Positions 21,736 through 30,324 are shown, numbered from the stretch's first letter. The stretch is 31,033 nt of DNA from JAKAWM01 sp049966695 (GCA_049966695.1 JBMFUG010000023.1:1-31033), one strand, 5' to 3'. The notes: generated by a model from the letters alone, not told the origin. Program-made: numbers and translations.

Positions 21736-23959
21736 TAGCCGGTCTTTGTCGCGCGCTGGCGTGAAGTTGGCGGCGAGCGTTATCGGGCTTGCCCTGTGCG
21801 CCTGGTTGGCCCCAGGGGCCAAGGCCGTCGGCGCTGTCCCGGCAGTAGGCGCGCCGCGCTCGCGCGATGAAGTGGCCGGGGAGGGCCGGGGGCTGCCAGC
21901 TCAGCGGGCACCGAAGCGCTCGGTGGACGTGCCAGTCGGGCGTGACGAGCTGACCCTATTGTCCCAGCCTTTGTGGGTCGGGCCTGGGGCGGCTGACTTC
22001 AAGCTCAGGGTCCAGGTAACCGCCAGTGACCCTTCCCGGGAAAGCCTGGAAGTGATCGTCTACGGCAGCCTCACGACGCGTTCGGCTTTTGACGCAGCCC
22101 TGAGCGGGGACGTGTACGGCGCTCCGTACGATGTAACTGGGCCCGAGCCGCTTAGCAGCCTTGTTCCTGACCCCCAAGGCGGTTTCGACATCAACTTGGA
22201 AGTCAACCAACCGGGCGGGGGGTTGCCCTTGACGAGCACCGGCGTGTACCCGTTGCAAGTTTTCCTGGAAGAGGGGGGGGTTAGGATGGGCCAGCCGCTC
22301 ACCACGTTTTTGGTCTACGTGGACAAGTACGCGCAGGAGCTGCGCCGTCTACAGGTAGGGCTCGTCCTTCCCCTGCGCGGGCCTGTCTCTGTGAGCCCGC
22401 TCGGCGTGCCGGGTGCCCTGCCTTCACAGGTGGCCCGGGCGTTGGAGGCCGACGCCGCAGATCTCGTTCATTGGAAAGTGCCCGTGACAGTACAAGCGGA
22501 CGTGGCGACCCTCGAGTCACTGGCCAGCGGCGGCCAAGCGGAAAAGGGGGCTGTCGGCGACCTGCGTGAGGCGCTCCAGGCGGGTGACGAAGTGCTACCG
22601 GCGACCGTGCTGCCCATGGACATCCCGGCGGCGGTCCGCTCGGGGTTGAAAACGACCCTGGAGGCCCAGTTCCGTACCGGGGTTGGAGAGCTGGGCAACC
22701 TGGTAGGCGTCACGCCGTCCATGGGGACATGGGCGTCGGCCAAGGAGATCGACCCCCGTGCTGCGGCTGCTCTTGTGGCAATGGGGGTGAAGCGTCTGGT
22801 GCTGCCTGCCGATGACCTCTCTCCGTTGCCGGCAGCCGATACGAAGCTGACCTTTGCGCAACCCTCCTACCTGGCCGTGCCGGGTGGGCGGGCGCTGGTC
22901 GTGGGGGCGGACGCTGAGCTGTCAGCGCGTGCGAGCGACGCAGGTGGGGGGGCTAGTTGTGCCCTTGTTGCCTATCAAGTTGTCGCTGAGCTGGCCATGA
23001 TCGACCTGGAATCACCCAGTTACTCAAGAGGCGTGGTAATTGACGCCCGGGCTGGCCCGCTGAGCCCGCAGTTCTTAGGCGTGCTGCTGTCCGGCCTAGA
23101 TGGCAACCCTCTACTGCGCCCCGTTACCCTCTCCCAGCTGTTCACGGGCGTGCCGATCGCCGTGGACAACGGCGTGCCCTTGGTCCGCTCAGTACAAGCA
23201 CCTAGTACGCCAGTTCGGGCCTTGCCTGGCATAGCGGGGCTTGCTCGGGCGCAACGCTTGGTCTCCGCTGATGGTGAGGTTTACGGGCTCGGCTCCAAGC
23301 TCGTGAGCGACCTCGCCCTGCGGTTAGGGACAAGCCTGTCGTCTATATTTACGGGCACGCAGCGTGGGTCGCTGATCGCTGGCGTTGCTCGCTCAGCCCG
23401 GCTGGCCCTTTCGGAGCTGCGCCTGCCATCGGAGGCGTCTATAACCTTGACATCGCGGCAGGGCACGTTGCCATTGACGGTGGCTTCGGGGGCTGGCTTC
23501 GCCGCAAGCGTCCGGCTATCGCTTAGAAGCGACCAGTTGTCCTTTGTTGCTCATCGGCTGGCTAGGGGCAGCTGCCAACCTGTGAGCCCAGGGTCCGAGA
23601 CGTGCCAGCTCGTGCTGGACCAGCCGACGGTTACCTTGGCTGTGCCTGTAGTGACCCGTGCAAGTGGGACGTTCCCGCTCTACCTGGTGCTCAGCACGCC
23701 AAACGGGTCCTGGGTCATAGCGAGAGCCGAGGTGAGCGTGCGGTCAACTGCGATCTCAGACGTAGGCCTCGCCCTCATGGTCGTGGCCTTGGTGTTCTTG
23801 GTCGCCTGGTGGGTGCGGAACGCCCGCCACGGGCGGCGGGCGCGCCGCTTGGTGCCCAAGGACGATGGCGCGCCTGCTCAGGGCTTGCAGGTCCCTGGCG
23901 ACCAGCTTTTTGGAGCGGGAAGCGCCGAGCTGGCGCCGCCTCCAGCGAAGAGCCAGTAG
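21728..23959 (+). CDS. DUF6049 family secreted, membrane-anchored protein
   Basis: A 743-residue protein with an N-terminal signal peptide (about 1-33, basic SRSLSRAGVK then hydrophobic LAASVIGLALCAWLAPGAKA). A long extracellular region follows. A single C-terminal transmembrane helix (about 677-697, VGLALMVVALVFLVAWW) and a basic cytoplasmic tail complete it. The extracellular part contains beta-rich segments and a stretch resembling a polysaccharide-deacetylase-like barrel (LVLPLRGPVS, then LPATVLPMDIPAA). The family is actinobacterial, is found next to murJ (Rv3909 in M. tuberculosis) and has no settled function. A role at the envelope is inferred. GTG at 21728 is preferred because GAGG precedes it and the signal peptide then starts correctly. 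Confidence 0.85.
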   Translation: MASSRSLSRAGVKLAASVIGLALCAWLAPGAKAVGAVPAVGAPRSRDEVAGEGRGLPAQRAPKRSVDVPVGRDELTLLSQPLWVGPGAADFKLRVQVTASDPSRESLEVIVYGSLTTRSAFDAALSGDVYGAPYDVTGPEPLSSLVPDPQGGFDINLEVNQPGGGLPLTSTGVYPLQVFLEEGGVRMGQPLTTFLVYVDKYAQELRRLQVGLVLPLRGPVSVSPLGVPGALPSQVARALEADAADLVHWKVPVTVQADVATLESLASGGQAEKGAVGDLREALQAGDEVLPATVLPMDIPAAVRSGLKTTLEAQFRTGVGELGNLVGVTPSMGTWASAKEIDPRAAAALVAMGVKRLVLPADDLSPLPAADTKLTFAQPSYLAVPGGRALVVGADAELSARASDAGGGASCALVAYQVVAELAMIDLESPSYSRGVVIDARAGPLSPQFLGVLLSGLDGNPLLRPVTLSQLFTGVPIAVDNGVPLVRSVQAPSTPVRALPGIAGLARAQRLVSADGEVYGLGSKLVSDLALRLGTSLSSIFTGTQRGSLIAGVARSARLALSELRLPSEASITLTSRQGTLPLTVASGAGFAASVRLSLRSDQLSFVAHRLARGSCQPVSPGSETCQLVLDQPTVTLAVPVVTRASGTFPLYLVLSTPNGSWVIARAEVSVRSTAISDVGLALMVVALVFLVAWWVRNARHGRRARRLVPKDDGAPAQGLQVPGDQLFGAGSAELAPPPAKSQ

Positions 23960-23971
23960 GCGGGTAGCTAA

Positions 23972-25780
23972 TTGGTACGGTCCAGAGTGCGCTCCAGGCC
24001 AGGCTTGACGACCTTGCCGCCCGTGCGCCGTCACCATGGTGCTGACGGCAGCCTCAGTGCTCCCCCCGGTAACTCGTGGCCCGCTTGGGACGCAGAAGAG
24101 GCACGAGCTCAGGCGGGGCATTGGGGGCGTCAGAGGTTCGAAAAAGCCCAGCTTGTGGGTCTCGGGCAGTCTGAGGGCCGGCTTAGGGCTCTGGAAGGGT
24201 TTGTGCGGCCCAGGGCCTCGTCCAGGGTGAACGCCCTGTTAATGGCCAGCGGCACGGCTCTTTCGCGGTTCTCGGGCTTTGCACGCCTTATTGCGGTGGC
24301 GTGGGTCTTGGGCCAGGGCAGGCTGGCCGACGCGTACAACCAGGCTAATACGATCCCGAACACCATATACGACCTGTTGCTCGGCGGCGTGCTTTCTGCG
24401 ACACTGTTGCCTGTTGTAATGCGGCCGCTAAGCCGGGTGACGATGGGGCGGGACGATGACTCGGTCCCCGCGATCGTGACCTTTTTGACAGTCGTGCTAA
24501 TCGTAGCCACCGCAGTTTTTTGGTTGGCGGCGCCGTGGGTCATCGACCTTTTCTTGCTCCGAGCCAAGGGGCCGGCAGCCTACGCTGAGCGCTCCCTGGC
24601 CACGACCTGGTTGCGTTACTTCACCCCGCAGCTGCTGCTCATAGGCTTAGTCGCTATCACTACGGCCCTTTTGAACGCCCGTCGCCGCTTTGCAGCTGTG
24701 GCGTTCAGCCCTATTGTGGCAAACGTAGTCACGATAGTTGCTTTAGTCGTGGCTGACCGACTGGTCAAAGAGAGCACGGTGAACGCCTACAGGGCCGACG
24801 CTGCTGCCGTAGCAGTCGTGGGGCTCGGGACGACTGCTGGCTATCTTGCACAATTGCTTGCTCAAGTGCCGGCAATGCTGCGAGCGCGTATCCCTTTGTG
24901 GCTCTCCTGGAGGCCGTCCCACCCAGCGCTACGTACTATTGCCCGGGTGTCGGGCTGGACCGTTGGCGCTGTGATAGCCAACCAGGTGTCGTTCATATTT
25001 GTGTCTGTCCTCGCCAACTCGAAGGGCGGCAATTTCTCAGCGTTTTCCTACTCCTACACCTTCATGCAATTACCGTACGCGGTGCTAGCTGTGTCGATTG
25101 CTTACGTAGTGGCCCCCGACTTGGCGCAGCTGTGGGCGAGCGGGGACGAAGAGGGTTTTGCGGCTAGAGCCAGCTACGCTATGCGCGTAACGATAGCCTT
25201 TTTGCTGCCAGCTGGTGTGGGGTACGCTATGTTAGCTCGCCCCGTGGTAGTGCTTGCTCTAGCGCACGGGCACCTGGGTGTGTCGTCGGCGGACCTGACG
25301 GGGGGCGTGCTCATGGTCTTCGCTGGGGGGTTGCCAGGGTTCGCTGCGTTTCTTTTTGTGATGCGCGCTTTCCAGGCCAAGCTCGACACACGTTCGATGT
25401 TCTGGTTGTACGTCGCAGAGAACGCGCTGACGATAGTGGGTGCCGTCGTCTTTTACCCGCTTGTCGGGGTGGGTGGGCTGGCTGGCGCGTGGGTTGGCGC
25501 GTACACGCTGACGCTGCCCCTGGCATGGGCCCGGCTTCGCCGTAGTGCGCCGGTGCGCCTGCCGGTCAGCTGGCTCGTGCGTGCCGCTCTGGCGACTGGT
25601 GTTATGGCGGGGGTTGTCGGCGTGCTCAGGGCAGTGCTTCCTGTCGCGGCAACAAGCTGGGACAGGATGGGCCAGCTGGTGGTGCTCGCGTGCGTGGGAG
25701 CCGGCGCGTACGTGCTGTCCGCGCGCGCTCTTGGGGTGAAGGAGGTGGCGGGGGCCCTCGCGCAGCGCTCTCGGCGGTGA
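23972..25780 (+). CDS. murJ: Lipid II flippase MurJ
   Basis: MurJ (MviN) flips lipid-linked peptidoglycan precursor across the membrane. The 602-residue frame has an N-terminal cytoplasmic stretch of about 80 residues, then about 14 hydrophobic helices. The first is SGTALSRFSGFARLIAVAWVLG, followed by the family-typical ADAYNQANTIPNTIYDLLLGGVLSATLLPVV. It ends just after the last helix (VKEVAGALAQRSRR). In mycobacteria the protein continues into a pseudokinase and an extracellular domain; here those functions lie in a separate gene at 26878. The TTG at 23972 gives the longest frame. Later starts such as GTG at 24023 are possible because the N-terminus is unconserved. Confidence 0.93.
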   Translation: MVRSRVRSRPGLTTLPPVRRHHGADGSLSAPPGNSWPAWDAEEARAQAGHWGRQRFEKAQLVGLGQSEGRLRALEGFVRPRASSRVNALLMASGTALSRFSGFARLIAVAWVLGQGRLADAYNQANTIPNTIYDLLLGGVLSATLLPVVMRPLSRVTMGRDDDSVPAIVTFLTVVLIVATAVFWLAAPWVIDLFLLRAKGPAAYAERSLATTWLRYFTPQLLLIGLVAITTALLNARRRFAAVAFSPIVANVVTIVALVVADRLVKESTVNAYRADAAAVAVVGLGTTAGYLAQLLAQVPAMLRARIPLWLSWRPSHPALRTIARVSGWTVGAVIANQVSFIFVSVLANSKGGNFSAFSYSYTFMQLPYAVLAVSIAYVVAPDLAQLWASGDEEGFAARASYAMRVTIAFLLPAGVGYAMLARPVVVLALAHGHLGVSSADLTGGVLMVFAGGLPGFAAFLFVMRAFQAKLDTRSMFWLYVAENALTIVGAVVFYPLVGVGGLAGAWVGAYTLTLPLAWARLRRSAPVRLPVSWLVRAALATGVMAGVVGVLRAVLPVAATSWDRMGQLVVLACVGAGAYVLSARALGVKEVAGALAQRSRR

Positions 25781-25806
25781 AAGGTGCTTGGAGGAGCTGG
25801 ATGGGC

Positions 25807-25876
25807 TACGATCATCTGCCTTCGACCCAGTGACGAGAGCGACGGGGGCCCGGCCCTTCGGAGCCGGGAGGAGGAG
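25807..25876 (+). promoter_or_regulatory. degV leader: -10 element, UUCG hairpin and ribosome-binding site
   Basis: TACGAT at 25807-25812 is a candidate -10 element. Downstream, CCCGGC (25849-25854) pairs with GCCGGG (25863-25868), and the inner CTTCGG gives a UUCG tetraloop. The 3' arm runs straight into GGGAGGAGGAG, the ribosome-binding site of degV, so folding could limit access to it. Seen directly; the regulatory effect is inferred. Confidence 0.4.
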
Positions 25877-25881
25877 CCACA

Positions 25882-26727
25882 TTGACCGTTCGGGTGGTGA
25901 GCGACAGCGCCTGCGACCTCCCTGAGGAGGTGGTAACGGGGCTCGGGATCGGCATCGTGCCTCTCCGCGTGCGTTTTGGCAGCACGGAGCTGGTGGACCG
26001 GGAGCAACTGAGCACGAAGGACTTTTGGTCCATGTGCTCACGCTCAGCAGAGCTGCCTCAGACGACAGCACCTTCACCTGGTGCTTTCCGGGAAGCGTTC
26101 TTAGACATGGCTCGCCAAGGCGCGAGCGGCGTGGTCTGTGTCACTTTGTCTTCCAGGTTGTCAGCGACGAACGAAGCGGCGGTGCAGGCCGCGCGTGGCC
26201 TGCAAGGTGAGGCAGAAGTGGAGGTGGTGGACTCGCTTAGCGCGACTATGGGCGAGGGCCTGGTTGTCATGGCAGCTGCGGAGGCCGCGGCGCAAGGTGC
26301 CGACATCGAAGCCGTCGTTGGGATTGCGCTCTCGACGCGCAGCCGGCTGTCTGCAATGGGGGCCATCGCGACCTTGGAGAACCTTCGTAAGGGTGGGCGT
26401 ATAGGTGGTGCAGCGGCCGCGCTTGGCGGGCTTCTTTCGGTAAAGCCGGTCATAGAGGTGCGCGGGGGGGTCGTCGAGCAGGAGTCCAGGCAGCGGACAC
26501 GAGCAAAGTCGCTTCGTTACCTGGTCGACAAGGTCCGCGCCGCTGGGCCGTTGGAACGTTTGGCTGCCATGGACGCGGACGCCGAAGACTTTGAGATGTT
26601 CGTCGACATGCTGGCTGGCACCGAGTCGTCTCACCCGCTTGTCCTAAGTGACATAGGGCCGGTGGTCGGTACCCACACTGGGCGAGGGACGATCGGGGTT
26701 GCTTGGGTCACGATGTCTGAGGCATAG
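25882..26727 (+). CDS. DegV family fatty-acid-binding protein
   Basis: DegV/FakB proteins bind a fatty acid and, in Firmicutes, present it to a FakA kinase. The 281-residue protein begins VRVVSDSACDLPEEVV and has TTAPSPGAF (the usual T-S/A-x-PSP motif), VTLSSRLSATNEAA, LENLRKGGRIG and GPVVGTHTGRGTIGVAW, covering both domains. No fakA is in the window. The TTG start at 25882 is supported by GGAGGAGG about 8 nt upstream. It lies between murJ and a Ser/Thr kinase whose homologous domain is fused to MurJ in mycobacteria, so it may have entered between them. Confidence 0.93.
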   Translation: MTVRVVSDSACDLPEEVVTGLGIGIVPLRVRFGSTELVDREQLSTKDFWSMCSRSAELPQTTAPSPGAFREAFLDMARQGASGVVCVTLSSRLSATNEAAVQAARGLQGEAEVEVVDSLSATMGEGLVVMAAAEAAAQGADIEAVVGIALSTRSRLSAMGAIATLENLRKGGRIGGAAAALGGLLSVKPVIEVRGGVVEQESRQRTRAKSLRYLVDKVRAAGPLERLAAMDADAEDFEMFVDMLAGTESSHPLVLSDIGPVVGTHTGRGTIGVAWVTMSEA

Positions 26728-26815
26728 CCCGACCGAGGGCGAGCCTGCCGCGGTTGTCTTGAGGGCGTTTACCCAGGGGTTGTCCCTAGAGGCTTCGGTG
26801 TTTGTGCTTAGGGCT

Positions 26816-26836
26816 GGGGGCCCCTGCCCGGGGGCC
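26816..26836 (+). terminator. GC-rich hairpin between degV and the kinase gene
   Basis: GGCCCC (26819-26824) pairs with GGGGCC (26831-26836) around a 5-nt loop, and GGGGGCCCC is itself palindromic. It follows degV by about 90 bp and could end that transcript. No T tract is present. Confidence 0.35.
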
Positions 26837-26877
26837 GTGCCCCGGTTGCAAGGGCGTCACTAGTAGCCTTGGAGAGC

Positions 26878-28737
26878 GTGGCTCGGGCATCGCCCAATAT
26901 GCTGAAGCTTCTCGCGGGACGCTACCAGCTCTTGAAGTTGCTTGCGCAGGGGGGCATGGCGGAGGTTTGGGAGGGGCGGGACGAAGTTTTGGACAGGCCC
27001 GTCGCCGTGAAAGTGCTCTTGGCCCACTTGGCAGCGGACGCCACGTTGCAGGAGCGGTTCCGGCGTGAGGCGGTGATGGCCGCTCGGTTGGTCCACCCCG
27101 GCATAGTGGCTGTCTTTGACGCTGGGATCGAGCCGTGGAACGGGCAAGAGCAGGGGTGGTCGCGCAGCCGGCTTTCACGTGCGGGGCAAAACAGCACAGC
27201 GTTCATGGTGATGGAGCTTGTCCAGGGGGAAACGCTGCGTGACTTGATCGCGAGGGCTGCCCCTTTGCCAGTCGGGTTGGCGGTAGCCATCACGGCCCAG
27301 GTGGCGAGCGCCCTTGGCTATGCGCACTCTCAAGGCTTGGTCCACCGTGACGTGAAGCCCGCCAATGTCCTACTGAGCGAGGAAGGCCCAAATGTGAGGC
27401 GGGTAAAGGTCACAGACTTCGGCATAGCTAAGGCAGTTGCAGCGGCGGGTGCCGACCTCACTGCCTCTGGGACGATAATGGGTACTCCAAAGTACCTCGC
27501 CCCCGAGCAAGTCGAGGGTTTAGAGCCCGACGCCCGCGCAGATCTGTACTCGCTTGGCGTAGTCCTTTTTGAGATGCTCGCGGGTAAGCCCCCGTTCATC
27601 AAGGGGAGCGACGTCGCAACCGCTTTGGCGCGCTTGCACGAGCCGGTCCCTCGCCTGGACGAGCTGAGGGCAGACATCCCGGCGGGGCTTGCCGACCTGG
27701 TCAGCTGGATGCTGGCGCGAGACCCCGGTCGCCGTGTGCCATCAGCCTTTGAGCTGAACAGGGCGCTGGCCGCTTTTAACTATGAGGGCGGCGTAGCCGC
27801 CGGTCTGGAGGCGAGCGGGTACTTCAGCCTGGCTGGCAGCGCCTACATGGCGCTCAGCCCAGGCCTTGACCTGGCTGCTGCAAGTGGTCCTGCTTTGAGC
27901 AATGCTGGAGGCCCGGCCAGCTTCGAGCAAGGGCCGAGCGCCGCCGAACGCTCACCTACGGGCGGGGCTGGCGCAGCCACTTGCTCGCTGGCTGACCCCA
28001 CTGCGGGGACAGGCGAGCAAGATGAGCTTGGGGCAGTGGACGGGCAGTGGCCGGCGCAGGAGGTCGTCGCCAAGGAGGCTGTCGGCCAGACCATGGCCCT
28101 GTCCCCTGCTCCCAGAAAAGGAGCCGGCGGTGTGCGAGGGCCTACGGTCGTAGGGACCGGTCGGCGCGGGGGCCGGCCGGTGACGGCTTTAGTGTTGTCG
28201 CTGGTGGTCGTTGGCTTGCTGGTGGTGGCGGCGCTCGTTGCAAGCAGCGGTTTGGGAACTGGGTCTCAGCCAGGCGCTAGCGACGGGCAAAGGAGCGTGA
28301 AGGCGCCAGCCGCGCCTATCGCGGTCCAGCAGGTGAGCGAGCTCACTCAGGGTGGCAACCTGCCGGACGACCACCTTGGCGAACTGCACTACCTGATCGA
28401 TGGCAACCCGAAGACCGTCTGGGAAAGTGACGTTTACGACGGACCGGACTTTGGGGGCTGGGGCGGGTTCGGCTTGGTAATGAGGTTGGCAAAGCCGCGC
28501 ACTTTGCACCAGCTCAGGGTGCTGAGCCCGATGCAGGACTGGAGCGCGGAGACGTTTGTGCAAGTTGGCTGCCCTTCGAGGCTCGTCCGTTGGGGCCGTC
28601 CCACCGACGAGCGCACTGCGGTCTACGGGGACGCCACGTTTTCGCTGGGAGGGTCCCGAGGCAACTGTGTGCTTTTGTGGATGCTCAACCCTGGGCCAAG
28701 CCGCCAGGCAGTGATAGCCGAGCTCTCGTTGAGCTAA
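26878..28737 (+). CDS. Membrane Ser/Thr protein kinase with extracellular discoidin-like domain
   Basis: A protein of about 619 residues. The Hanks-type kinase domain (about 15-300) has a glycine loop LAQGGMAEVWEG, VAVK lysine (K45), helix-C glutamate (E64), HRDVKPAN (from 156), DFG (180-182) and APE (208-210). It therefore looks catalytically intact. About 20 residues are inserted between strands 4 and 5. A Pro/Ala/Gly-rich linker leads to one transmembrane helix (about 435-455). An external domain of about 130 residues (YLIDGNPKTVWESDVYDG-) resembles the F5/8-type domain at the end of mycobacterial MurJ. A TAGCCT ending 8 nt before GTG 26878 suggests a leaderless start; TTG 26869 and ATG 26899 are alternatives. 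It likely regulates cell-wall synthesis. Confidence 0.9.
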   Translation: MARASPNMLKLLAGRYQLLKLLAQGGMAEVWEGRDEVLDRPVAVKVLLAHLAADATLQERFRREAVMAARLVHPGIVAVFDAGIEPWNGQEQGWSRSRLSRAGQNSTAFMVMELVQGETLRDLIARAAPLPVGLAVAITAQVASALGYAHSQGLVHRDVKPANVLLSEEGPNVRRVKVTDFGIAKAVAAAGADLTASGTIMGTPKYLAPEQVEGLEPDARADLYSLGVVLFEMLAGKPPFIKGSDVATALARLHEPVPRLDELRADIPAGLADLVSWMLARDPGRRVPSAFELNRALAAFNYEGGVAAGLEASGYFSLAGSAYMALSPGLDLAAASGPALSNAGGPASFEQGPSAAERSPTGGAGAATCSLADPTAGTGEQDELGAVDGQWPAQEVVAKEAVGQTMALSPAPRKGAGGVRGPTVVGTGRRGGRPVTALVLSLVVVGLLVVAALVASSGLGTGSQPGASDGQRSVKAPAAPIAVQQVSELTQGGNLPDDHLGELHYLIDGNPKTVWESDVYDGPDFGGWGGFGLVMRLAKPRTLHQLRVLSPMQDWSAETFVQVGCPSRLVRWGRPTDERTAVYGDATFSLGGSRGNCVLLWMLNPGPSRQAVIAELSLS

Positions 28738-28758
28738 AGGGCCTTACGCCTTGCTAAT

Positions 28759-29208
28759 GTGCCCGTCATGCCTGATGAGGAAGTCGCCCCGGTTTTGCCA
28801 GGTAGCCAGCCCGGTGCTGGGAGGGGCGGTCACGATTTTCCCACAGGTGCCGTAGGCGGCGCGCCATCGGGGTCCGGTGCAGCCAGCGGTGATGCCCCCT
28901 TTGCGTTATCGGAGTGGCCAGCACTGCTGACCGGGCGGGTCGTGGGCGCGGTCGAATGGCTGAAAAGGCACGCCACACTGCGCTTGACCACCGTTTTGGG
29001 GGTGGTCATGTACGGCCTTGTGGCACTGGTTGGGCTGCTGAGCGCGCTGGTCCTTGGGTTGATGGCTGTGGTGCGTATTTGGGACGTGTACCTGCCGGTC
29101 AACCCGGAAGGCAGGCGTGTTTGGCTGGCGTACGTGGTGCTAGGAGCCCTGTTTTGCTTGACCGGCGCGTGGCTGTGGTCCAAAACGGGGCGCAAGAGCG
29201 AGCGGTGA
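28759..29208 (+). CDS. Hypothetical protein with two transmembrane helices
   Basis: A 149-residue protein. The first 45 residues are Gly/Pro/Ala-rich and probably disordered and cytoplasmic. Two hydrophobic helices follow (about 77-102, TTVLGVVMYGLVALVGLLSALVLG-, and about 118-140, VWLAYVVLGALFCLTGAWLW), separated by a short loop DVYLPVNPEGRR. It ends in a basic tail KTGRKSER. I do not recognise a family. It starts 21 bp after the kinase stop and is probably co-transcribed with it. GTG at 28759 and ATG at 28768 are both possible starts. Its place between the kinase and trxB suggests an envelope role, but that is speculation. Confidence 0.7.
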   Translation: MPVMPDEEVAPVLPGSQPGAGRGGHDFPTGAVGGAPSGSGAASGDAPFALSEWPALLTGRVVGAVEWLKRHATLRLTTVLGVVMYGLVALVGLLSALVLGLMAVVRIWDVYLPVNPEGRRVWLAYVVLGALFCLTGAWLWSKTGRKSER

Positions 29209-29280
29209 GGCACCGGGCTAGCCGTAGCAGGGCTAGTAGGTTAGCCGTTGTTGGGACGTAGGCAGCCACTGGCGAACGGA

Positions 29281-29296
29281 ATACCCGTGGGGGTAT
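29281..29296. promoter_or_regulatory. CsoR/CstR-type dyad before trxB
   Basis: ATACCC-GTGG-GGGTAT is a perfect 6-4-6 inverted repeat ending 17 bp before the ATG of trxB. The ATACCC/GGGTAT arms resemble operators of the CsoR/RcnR/CstR repressor family, which sense copper, other metals or persulfide. A TAGGTT -10-like hexamer lies upstream (29237-29242), so a bound repressor would sit just downstream of the promoter. No repressor gene is in the window. Confidence 0.45.
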
Positions 29297-29313
29297 AGGA
29301 GTTGAACACTGGC

Positions 29314-30303
29314 ATGGGAAACGCACTAACTTCCGACGATGCTGTGCGCGACGTGGTCGTGGTGGGATCTGGCCCCGCTGGGCTCACAGCCGCCCTCTAC
29401 ACGGCACGAGCTAACTTGAACCCGCTGGTCTTAGAGGGTGAGCCGTCTTCGACAGCCGACCAACCAGGTGGCCAGCTCATGCTTACGACGGAAGTGGAGA
29501 ACTTCCCAGGGTTCCCGAACGGCATCCAGGGCCCCGAGCTGATGGCGCAGATGCGTGCACAAGCGGAGCGCTTTGGGGCCGAGTTAGTCACTGCCAGAGC
29601 CACTAAAGCTGAACTGCGCGAGGGCGGGCCCCACACTGTCTGGTACGCGGACCCTTCGAGCGGGGACGAGGTGCAGGTGACCGCCCGGGTGGCGATCATG
29701 GCCATGGGCGCACGGGCATTGATGCTTGACGTGCCCGGAGAGAGCCGGTTGCTCGGTCACGGGGTTTCAACGTGCGCCACGTGCGATGGGTTCTTTTTCC
29801 GCGGGCAGCACATCGCCGTGGTCGGTGGAGGCGACTCGGCCATCGAAGAGGCGAGCTTCCTCACTCACTTTGCGGAGACTGTCACTATCGTCCACCGGCG
29901 CCAGGAGCTCAGGGCCTCAAAGATCATGCAAGCGCGCGCAAGGGCCAACCCGAAGATCCAGTTTGAGTGGAACAGCGTGGTCGAAGAGGTGCTCGGTGAT
30001 GACAAGGTCGAGGGTGTCCGCTTGCGTGACGTCGTGACAGGTGAGAAGCGGGTGCTGCCAGTAACGGGCCTGTTTGTCGCCATCGGGCATTCACCGAGCT
30101 CTGACTTGGTCAGGGGCCAGCTCGAGCTTGACCAAGCAGGCTATGTAGTCACCAAGGGAGCTACAAGCGAGACTTCGCTGGACGGCGTGTTCGCATGCGG
30201 AGATCTGCAAGACCACCGCTATAGGCAGGCTGTGACTGCTGCTGGCAGTGGGTGCATGGCTGCTCTTGATGCTGAGCGCTGGTTGGAGGCCAGGCGCTCT
30301 TGA
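29314..30303 (+). CDS. trxB: Thioredoxin-disulfide reductase
   Basis: TrxB passes electrons from NADPH through FAD to thioredoxin. The protein of about 329 residues shows the FAD motif GSGPAGLTAALYTARA, the redox pair CATC (154-157) in STCATCDGFFF, the NADPH motif GGGDSA (171-176) and the FAD-binding GVFACGDLQD. The C-terminus reads AALDAERWLEARRS. The last residues result from a tandem duplication (see 30262-30324); the unduplicated gene probably ended at ERWLEA. ATG at 29314 is chosen, and TTG at 29302 is also possible. It stands next to trxA, as in mycobacteria. Confidence 0.96.
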   Translation: MGNALTSDDAVRDVVVVGSGPAGLTAALYTARANLNPLVLEGEPSSTADQPGGQLMLTTEVENFPGFPNGIQGPELMAQMRAQAERFGAELVTARATKAELREGGPHTVWYADPSSGDEVQVTARVAIMAMGARALMLDVPGESRLLGHGVSTCATCDGFFFRGQHIAVVGGGDSAIEEASFLTHFAETVTIVHRRQELRASKIMQARARANPKIQFEWNSVVEEVLGDDKVEGVRLRDVVTGEKRVLPVTGLFVAIGHSPSSDLVRGQLELDQAGYVVTKGATSETSLDGVFACGDLQDHRYRQAVTAAGSGCMAALDAERWLEARRS

Positions 30304-30324
30304 TGCTGAGCGCTGGTTGGAGGC
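30262..30324. repeat. Tandem duplication at the 3' end of trxB
   Basis: A 29-bp sequence at 30262-30290 recurs exactly at 30296-30324, giving a 34-bp period with CAGGC as the 5-bp spacer. The first copy encodes the trxB end (LDAERWLEA). In the second, the same codons would close with a TAG at 30325-30327, but they are shifted out of frame and the gene stops early at TGA 30301-30303. Confidence 0.9.

Noticed and set aside
24130..24567. Minus-strand frame inside murJ
   Set aside because: It is a Ser/Arg/Thr-rich antisense shadow of the MurJ transmembrane helices, with no motif of its own.
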